NCBI GenBank assembly: GCA_032718475.1
Contig: JAUCBJ010000264.1
Coordinates: forward strand, 1-53,102
Length of the DNA: 53,102 bases
Direction of reading: 5' to 3'
DNA from: Nemertoderma westbladi
Lineage: Eukaryota; Xenacoelomorpha; Nemertodermatida; Nemertodermatidae
A program made the position numbers and the translations under genes. Position 1 is the stretch's first letter. Every line of letters begins with the position of its first letter. Shown in pieces: positions 34,601 to 43,600 of the stretch. The notes beneath the pieces were generated by a model, which did not search any database, had not been told where the DNA came from, and saw only the letters and a list, made by a program, of their open reading frames with translations.

Positions 34601-37600
34601 CATGGTCTTCAATTATACGAGCATAATAATTGAAGTTGAAAAACTTATCATCTTCTCTCAACTCACACTAAAGTTTACCTATAACTCAATGCGTTCCTAT
34701 ATTAATTGGATGAATCTAAAATCCACCTATTTTCTTTCTCATCCTATTTTATACTGTAGACAAACAACCCAACAGAGATATCTTCATCCATTGTCAAAGA
34801 ATATAAGAAAATAAACATACAATATATCTTTATAAAATAGATTTCAATATAAATAAAATTTATAATGATAAAATTAAAGTTGCTAGGCATTATTTACTTG
34901 AAAGATGATACTTGAATAGAATACTTGATAGAGATATAAAAATAATGTATAATTTATTTAAATATTATAAACACTATGTTTCTCTTTCTGACAGTTTTTA
35001 TCTGTCAAGCATCTTGTAATATACCGTACTAACCTCAGGGGCCCAGTAAATGTCCAACAAACTAACCTCAGGGGCCCAGTAAATGTCCCACAAACTAACC
35101 TCAGGGGCCCAGTAAATGTCCCACAAACTAACCTCAGGGGCCCAGTAAATGTCCCACAAACTAACCTCAGGGGCCCAGTAAATGTCCCACAAACTAACCT
35201 CAGGGGCCCAGTAAATGTCCCACAAACTAACCCCAGGGGCCCAGTAAATGTCCCACAAACTAATCTCAGGGGCCCAGTAAATGTCCCACAAACTAACCTC
35301 AGGGGCCCAGTAAATGTCCCACAAACTAACCTCAGGGGCCCAGTAAATGTCCCACAAACTAACCTCAGGGGCCCAGTAAATGTCCCACAAATTAACCTCA
35401 GGTGCCCAGTAAATGTCCCACAAACTAACCTCAGGGGCCCAGTAAATGTCCCACAAACTAACCTCGGGGGCCCATTAAATGTCCCACAAACTAACCTCAG
35501 GGGCCCAGTAAACGTCCCACAAACTAACCTCAGGGGCCCAGTAAATGTCCCACAAACTAACCTCAGGGGCCCAGTAAATGTCCCACAAACTAACCTCAGG
35601 GGCCCAGTAAATGTCCCACAAACTAACCTCAGGGGCCCAGTTAATGTCCCACAAACTAACCTCAGGGGCCTAGTAAATGTCCCACAAACTAACCTCAGGG
35701 GCCCAGTAAATGTCCCACAAACTAACCTCAGGGCCCAGTAAATGCCCCACAAACTAACCTCAGGAGCCCAGTAAATGTCCCACAAACTAACCTCAGGGCC
35801 CAGTAAATGTCCCACAAACTAACCTCAGGGGTCCAGTAAATGTCCCACAAACTAACCTCAGGGGCCCAGTAAATGTCCCACAAACTAACCTCAGGGGCCC
35901 AGTAAATGTCCCGCAAACTAACCTCAGGGTTCCAGTAAATGTCCCACAAACTAACCTCAGGGTCCCAGTAAATGTCCCATAAACTAACCTCAGGGGCCCA
36001 GTAAATATCCCACAAACTAACCTCAGGGGCCCAGTAAATGTCCCACAAACTAACCTCAGGGGCCCAGTAAATGTCCCAGGTCTTATTTTTACGAGTTCGC
36101 ACCATAAGATCGATGGCCAACGGCAACACGCTGTAATCCGCGTATATAACATCCAGATCATCAGTGAGCAGAATATTGGAAGGTTTAATGTTCCTAAAGG
36201 AGAAAGTCGAGATCCCAATTGTAATACCGGTACTTATTACGCCAAATTAATTATCTTCGTTGGTCTTTTCGTTTAGCTTACACAGGGATCTCAGGTCAGG
36301 TCAGGTATTCTAGGTCATTGATCAAGAAAACTTGCCACCTCCATGCAGCATAAAGGAGGTGCCACCTGTAGCTGCATAGACCCTCTTACTAGGGCAAATC
36401 TGGTCCTGTAACTAGGACCCCCTTCGTTCTGGGATAAGGACGCCCTTGGTCCTGGATTAAGGACCCATATACTTGGCTGCAGGGGTATATGGCCTGACCA
36501 GGCAGATGGTGATCTACCAATGGCTGGTCAGGAGCAGAGTGTTCTCATGTCCACTCTGAGAGCACTTCACTGCGACCTGCACCTGGCAGCAAGGGTACAG
36601 GGCATGACCCAGCAGATGAGCTGCAACAGCCAATGGTGGGTCATGTGCGCCAGAATAGATATGGGTGATGGGCCTCATATCTGACTCCATTGCGACACCC
36701 ACCCTGTGGAATGGCAAACCAGGGTGTGGTATTTGCCCCGAGAGCTGACTCGGCAAAAAAGCACCCCCCAACCCCCACTATGGATTACATTAGCAATGCG
36801 GAGGTCCGGCCACTAGAGGCCAGTGGAATTACCGGACACAATCGGCCTCACAGGCGTCAGTTAACTCCTGACCGGCTGCCTGTCTCACCCCCTACTGGAG
36901 AGAGAGCAGCCAACAATTCTTTGAGTCCCTTTCCTGATGACCTTTCTGGCCCAAACCCTGGGTCACCAGGAAGGCCAGATTGTGATGGGGAGAGGGATTC
37001 TGGAGTTGGAGGCTACTCTCATGTTCCACCCCGACCAACAAAGCCATTGGTGAATCTGAGGCAAGTCACAAGACTAGCCTCAGTAAACACCCTAACACTC
37101 GGGTCCCCAATGCGACAAGGTGAGCTGACTGCCTTGGCAGATAAGCTTTCTCTTAGCGCAGTGGGTGTTCAAGAGCACCGAATGCAGACTGGACAGACTG
37201 ATGAGGTTCTGATTAAGGACATGGGGGGCGGTTGGCGACTCGCCCTCGCGTCAGCAGATGATAGTGGCAATGGTGGAATTGGTCTATTGATGAATCCAAC
37301 TGCACATGCAGCATTGGACAAAATAGACCAAATCTCTAACCGCATCATCCGTTGCCACTTCTCATGTTCTGGAAGACTGGCTAAGAAGTTTCCTAAGGTG
37401 GTTCTGATTGTGTGCTACTCTCCAACTAGTGTTGCCCCTGTAGAGGAGGTGGAAAATTTCTACCACAATCTACAAGCAGCTACTGATGGAGTGGATCAGC
37501 ATGCATTCTTAACATTCCTGGGAGACTTTAATGCAAGTCTGCATCAATCACCTACATCGCCCTGGGTCTATAGCAATAGTGTTAACCGAAATTCTGTCCA

Positions 37601-40600
37601 TCTTCAGGATTTTATCTCTGGAAATGGATTGTTTTCGGCTGGAACCCAGTTCAAGAAGCGAACTGGAAAGCTATGGACTCATAGTGGACCCAGTGGTCAC
37701 AAGTCCCAGATAGACCATATTCTGTTTCGCAGGAAATACAGGAGCTCTATACAAGACTGTAATGCATTTACTCTTCGACCCTTCTCCAGTGATCACCGCC
37801 TTATTGTGGCCAAGGTAAGACTTAGTCTGCGTGCTAGCAGAACAACGAAATCTGCGTTGCCGCGGCATGACTGGTCCTCTCTGTTGCAACAGCCAAGTGT
37901 GAGATCCAGCTTCACACTACAGCTGAGCAACAGGTATGAGGCTCTTGCCTCTGAGGCGGCAGATCACTGTGAGGGCTATACTGCCTTTACAGAAGCAGTT
38001 AAGTTAGCAGCTGCAGAAACAGTTCCTGTATACCCTCGAAACAGGAAAAGGGCCCCCTGGACTGACAACAAAATTCAGAAGTGCCGAAATGACCTTCATA
38101 AGGCGCAGAAAGAGTCCCGACTCAAACAGACTACAGCGGCCAAGAATGCAGTTAAGGCTGCATCTAGGTCCCTGAACAGGCAGTACTCTGCTAATCTACA
38201 GGAGCTAATAAACCAACAGGTTGATGCCATCAATGATGCTGACGACAGCAGGCAATCATCCCAGGCATGGAAATCGATCAATCTGCTTACTGGGCGGAAA
38301 AGCCAACCAACCACCAAGGTTAAGGCTGAATCACCAGCCGATCGCCTCAATGGTTGGAAAGCCCACTTTGAAAAGCTCCTCAATAATGACAGGGTATTGC
38401 CTGATAACTTTATAGAAGTAAAAGTGTCTGAGTCTGTACTCCCAGATATTCCCATTGGCGATATCTCCTTTGCAGAAGTGAAGGCTGCTGCAAAGAGCAT
38501 TAAGACCAATCGTGCCAGTGGAGTAGATGGTGTTCCCCCTGAGGTCTTTAAAATACCTGAGTGTTTAAAGCTCATCTATCCCATCATAGTAGACATGTAC
38601 CGAACAACAAGAGTCCCACAAGAAATGAAAACAAATAAGTTGGTGCCAGTTCCCAAGAAGGGCAACCTAACACTCTATGGTTCTTTTCGGGGAATCTCAT
38701 TGATCTCGATTGCTGCAAAGCTATACAATAGGATTCTATTAAATCGCATCAGGGATCCCATTGAGAGACTGCTCCGTGGAAATCAGAATGGGTTCCGTAA
38801 AGGTCGTGGGACCATGGAGCCCATTTTGGCACTTAGAAGGATAATTGAAGAGTTATCAAAAAAGAAAGACAGGCATCTGGCTGTTATCTTTGTTGACTTC
38901 TTCAAGGCCTTTGATTCAGTCTCTCGCTCACGTATGTTCAGCATACTTTCATTATATGGGATTCCTGATGAAATTATTGCAGCAATCAGATCAGTATATG
39001 ATGGTTCGACAACATTTGTGTCTACTGTTGACGGTGACACAGAACCATTTGAAGTGTTATGGGGCGTCCTCCAAGGAGACACACTTGCACCATTCTTGTT
39101 CATTATTGTGGTTGACTATGTTCTACGCATGTCCTTAGATCATTATAATGATGATGGGGTGATGATAACTCCACCTACTGGCTCCAGAAGTCGAGGAAAT
39201 CCTGCCAAGTACCTAACTGATCTAGACTTTGCTGATGACTTAGGAGTACTCTCAGAATCATTAGAGGGAGCCCAACGGCTCCTCATCTCATTAGAACATG
39301 CTGCTTCTAGTGTTGGTCTTTTTATTAACTCCAGAAAGACCAAAATTCTGACAGTTAACTTTGAAAGTCCTCAGCAAGTCTCTGATCGGATGAGCATAAG
39401 CTCAAAGGATGGTATGCTTGAGCATGTGGACGACTTCTGTTACCTGGGATCATGGATCCGGAAGTCAGGTGAGGACCTTCGAATACGTAAGGGAAAGGCA
39501 TGGGCAGCCTTGAATAGGCTTTCCAGGATTTGGAAGTCACCGAGAATTAATCGGAAACTTAAGGTCCGATTATTTAGAGCAGCAGTAGTTCCAGTACTCC
39601 TATACGGGAGTCCATGCTGGGCTCTAACTACTGAGGACACCAAATCTCTGGATGGCACATTCACAAGAATGCTACGCCGGGTTCATTGTGTCAAGTACAA
39701 TGCACACATCTCCAACCAGACACTATATAACATTGGAGGTGTCTCATTGGTTCCCCCAAGCTTGACACTAGAACAAAATCGCCTCCGCTTTGCAGGACAT
39801 TGCTTTCGCCGTGAGGACCAGCCAGTGCATAATCTTGTACTTTGGCAGCCTCATGGAGTGAATAAGCATGGTGGACAGCCCATGACTTTCTTGAGACGCA
39901 TCTTAAAGGACACTGGCCTTAAAGATGCGGATGATCTAGCAAATGTCATGGGTGATAGGGAGTTGTGGCGGTGCAATTTTGTTGACAAGCCGGCACAGCA
40001 TTCTTAAAAATGCAGCTGCAATGCAGCATGCCGATCATAGTAGTAGTAGTTACACAGGGAAGGTACTTAAAGAGCGACACGACCGAACACACTCCAAAAA
40101 CTGCCGAACACAATCGAACACAGTCGAAAATAGAAAGAGCACAAAAAAATAACACCGGGTACCAACTGTTAGATAACATTAGCCACGCGTTGCTTTTCTA
40201 TAAGCAAATCCCCGAAATTATTGAATAAGGTTGTCGCGAAATTAAATATTCATTCCTTATCTGATCAGCTGATGGGATCAGGTGTCATTTATCAAATACA
40301 TATTTAATGGCGTGGTATCGGTACCTATGTGTTGTACCAATACCGTACGTCATGTACGTACGGTAACAGGTGGTAGGCCTAACTTCCTAATTCATATCTT
40401 TCAGCAATCAATCAGGGCCCATGTGAAGAATACCAGACTTTCTGCCGTTATATTTCACTTTGCAGTTACCCCCATGTGAAGAATACCAGGTTTTCACCAA
40501 AACCACAGGTTACAGAAGGGCTGAATCTAACCAAAACAATAAACGAATTAGTATATGTACAGGTTATAAGACAGAAATAAGCGCTATAAAACACTAAAGA

Positions 40601-43600
40601 TAATAACTATAAAGATAAATTAAAAAAAAATAAAAAATCTTCATATATAAAATTCCAATAAAAAGTCGACCGAAAAGTGAAATCCTGGTATTCTTCACAT
40701 GGGCGTCAATCAGTCCCAACCCAAGCTATTGTAGTACACAGGCAAACACGGCTATTAGCTAACCCACTATTACTATATATGTAACAGGTACCTGGTAGGC
40801 TTCCTTACATGTTTGTGTACAGCACAGCAAAAAAACACAAAAAAAATTGAGCGGTTCGGTTACCAACCTACTGGTAGGCGACATTACAACTGATACCATT
40901 AGCTGATCTGATAAGAAATTGATATTTTATTTCGCGACAATTTAATACAATAATTTCGGGAATTTACTTATAGAAAAGCAACGCGTGGCTAATTTTATCT
41001 AAAAGTTGGTACCCGGTGTTATTTTTTTTGTGCTCTTTCTATTTTCGACTGTGTTCGGTAGTTTTTGGAGTGTGTTCGGGTGTGATCGACTGTGTTTGGT
41101 CGTGTCGCTCTGTAAGTACCTTCCCTTACACAGGCTATACACCACACTGCCATCTCCACACATTTTAAAGATAACCGTCTATTACGCAAACCTTTTAATA
41201 CTTCAATCAAACTACTAAATAACCATAGGCGTACGGGAGTCATATTCGTACAATGTCTCATATTTTCGCACCACCCCCCCCCCCCCCCCCCCCCACCCAT
41301 TAATAATAATGTTATACGTACCAGTACCATAATGTTATACGTACCGGTACCATAATGTTATACGTACCGGTACCATAATGTTATACGTACCAGTACCATA
41401 ATGTTATACGTACCGGTACCATAATGTTATACGTACCAGTACCATAATGTTATACGTATCGGTACCATAATGTTATACGTACCGGTACCATAATGTTATA
41501 TGTACCGGTACCATGATGTTATACGTACCGGTACCATAATGTTATACGTACCGGTACCATAATGTTATACGTACCGGTACCATAATGTTATACGTACCAG
41601 TACCATGATGTTATACGTACCGGTACCATGATGTTATACGTACCGGTGCCATGATGTTATACATACCGGTACCATGATGTTATACATACCGGTACCATGA
41701 TGTTATACGTACCGGTACCATGATGTTATACGTACCGGTACCATGATGTTATACGTTCCGGTTCCATGATGTTATCGAAATTAATAGAGAGGTTATAGTA
41801 ACTAATAATAAAAAGAAAAGTATATTTCTACCTTTTTCCCTGATGGAGTACGAGAAAATAATCGAAAGTTAGTGGTTCCAGTCTGCCAGTGAATTAAACA
41901 ATAGCAGGCAAAGAGTATGCAGATTTATTGTATCAATAAGTAATTATTAATCAGACCTACTGTAATTCTACCAGTGACCTTACCAATATAGATACAATAT
42001 AATTATAAGGGCAACATACAAGTATCTCTGAAATTTCGTTACGTATCGTATAATACGAATAATTAATTTTTGTACTTTGATTCATATTTTCGAGTCAATG
42101 GCTAATGCTACACAATCCCATGATCATACAATGTTTTACAATTTAGTATTTAAATTGAACGAAACTTTTCTTGAACTTTTTCACATCTATCATATCATGC
42201 TTATTTTTTCATTTTTTTCTGGGGGGGGGGGGGGGGGCATGAACCAACTCATGAACACTAATTTACCGCCTCAATTTACCTGTGTAACAGACCAGCCGAA
42301 TGTAATTGATTCAAAGAGTCAACCAGCTGACCGACCCAACGTTGGAACACCTCACCATCTAACGGCCGTCCTCTGTCGAACTGTTTCTCTAGTATTCGCT
42401 CCAGCGATAGCAACCGTTGGTAGGCGGTTACAATACAAAGGAATATTGATGAACTTTCTTTCTGCCAATCAATGAAGACCTCAACATAAGGAGCGCAACC
42501 TGTCATTGGTTCGTCAACAAACCCAAGGATATCGCTGATCACCTAGGAATGTTTATATAGTTGGTAATTTATTACTTCATTAATAAATGGCCAGGTGCTA
42601 TCCTCAGTGTAGGCCTACTGTACCGCACGTAGGCCTACAGTACGGTACGTGGTACTGTACTACTGTCTTGTGGGGCGAGCCACGAAAGTAAGCGAGCTTA
42701 GCATACGGGCACCACTAACTCAATCGGTGTGTCTGTCGTTCGTTTGTTCTGTTGTGTTCAATTTTAAACGTTAATAACTCTGCCAAATGTTAATCAAATC
42801 TATCCAAACTTGGTATACATGTACTACTACTACTACTACTACTAGGTCGAGCGAACTCGGACAGTGGAAATGAGATCCTTCCAGGCTTCCCGATTCTCCA
42901 TAGTTGTCGCAATTTCGTTTCTCCCAAGTTCAGTATCCCTTTCAAGTTGATCTATATATGTTATGGCCGGTCGTCCACGACTACGCTTTCCATGAGTTGG
43001 TTGCCAGAGAAAGAGATCTGGTATGACCTCATCTTTACTTCGCCAGCAGTGCCCACTGAATCTTAATCTGCGTTCACGGAGGGTGGTTGATACAGGTGGT
43101 ATTGTACCATAAAGCTCGGCGTTTGTCATGTGTTGTCTCCAGCTGATGTTTAGGGCTGCCCTTAGTAGTCTTGTGTAGCAACCATCAATTCGTTGTTCAA
43201 GTGATTTAGTCAGTGTCCAGGTCTCACCCCCGTATAAAAATACACTTTCCACTGTGGCACGAAAGAACTTAGTCTTCAGGTGCCTGGAGAGATCTAATTT
43301 GCAGATGGTATCCATTTTTGATAGAGCTACCCAAGCCTTTGCTTTCCTTTTGCTACTCTCTATCCATGATCCAAGGTACTGGAAGTCATCGACCTTCCTT
43401 AGTTGATTATTATCAATAGTTGTCAAGTTTCCATCAACATTAAAGGTCATGAATTCGGTCTTTGTAGCATTTATATGCAATCCAACCTCCTTAGCAGCCC
43501 TCTCCACTTTATTTAGTAGAAGCTGTGCATGGTATACATGTAGTCTGGCAAAAGTTTAGAAACTTTCCAAGTTGAATTTCCGTGTGGCCTTCGAGAAGCT

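Larger units (their letters stand above)
31296..35036 (-). other. AT-rich part of pseudokinase intron 3
   Basis: 3.7 kb with no gene seen. It holds a hAT-like MITE (32327-32720), a GATCCCG-rich cluster (33075-33420) and a short AT run at 31368. Short open frames here have no recognisable content. Confidence 0.55.
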
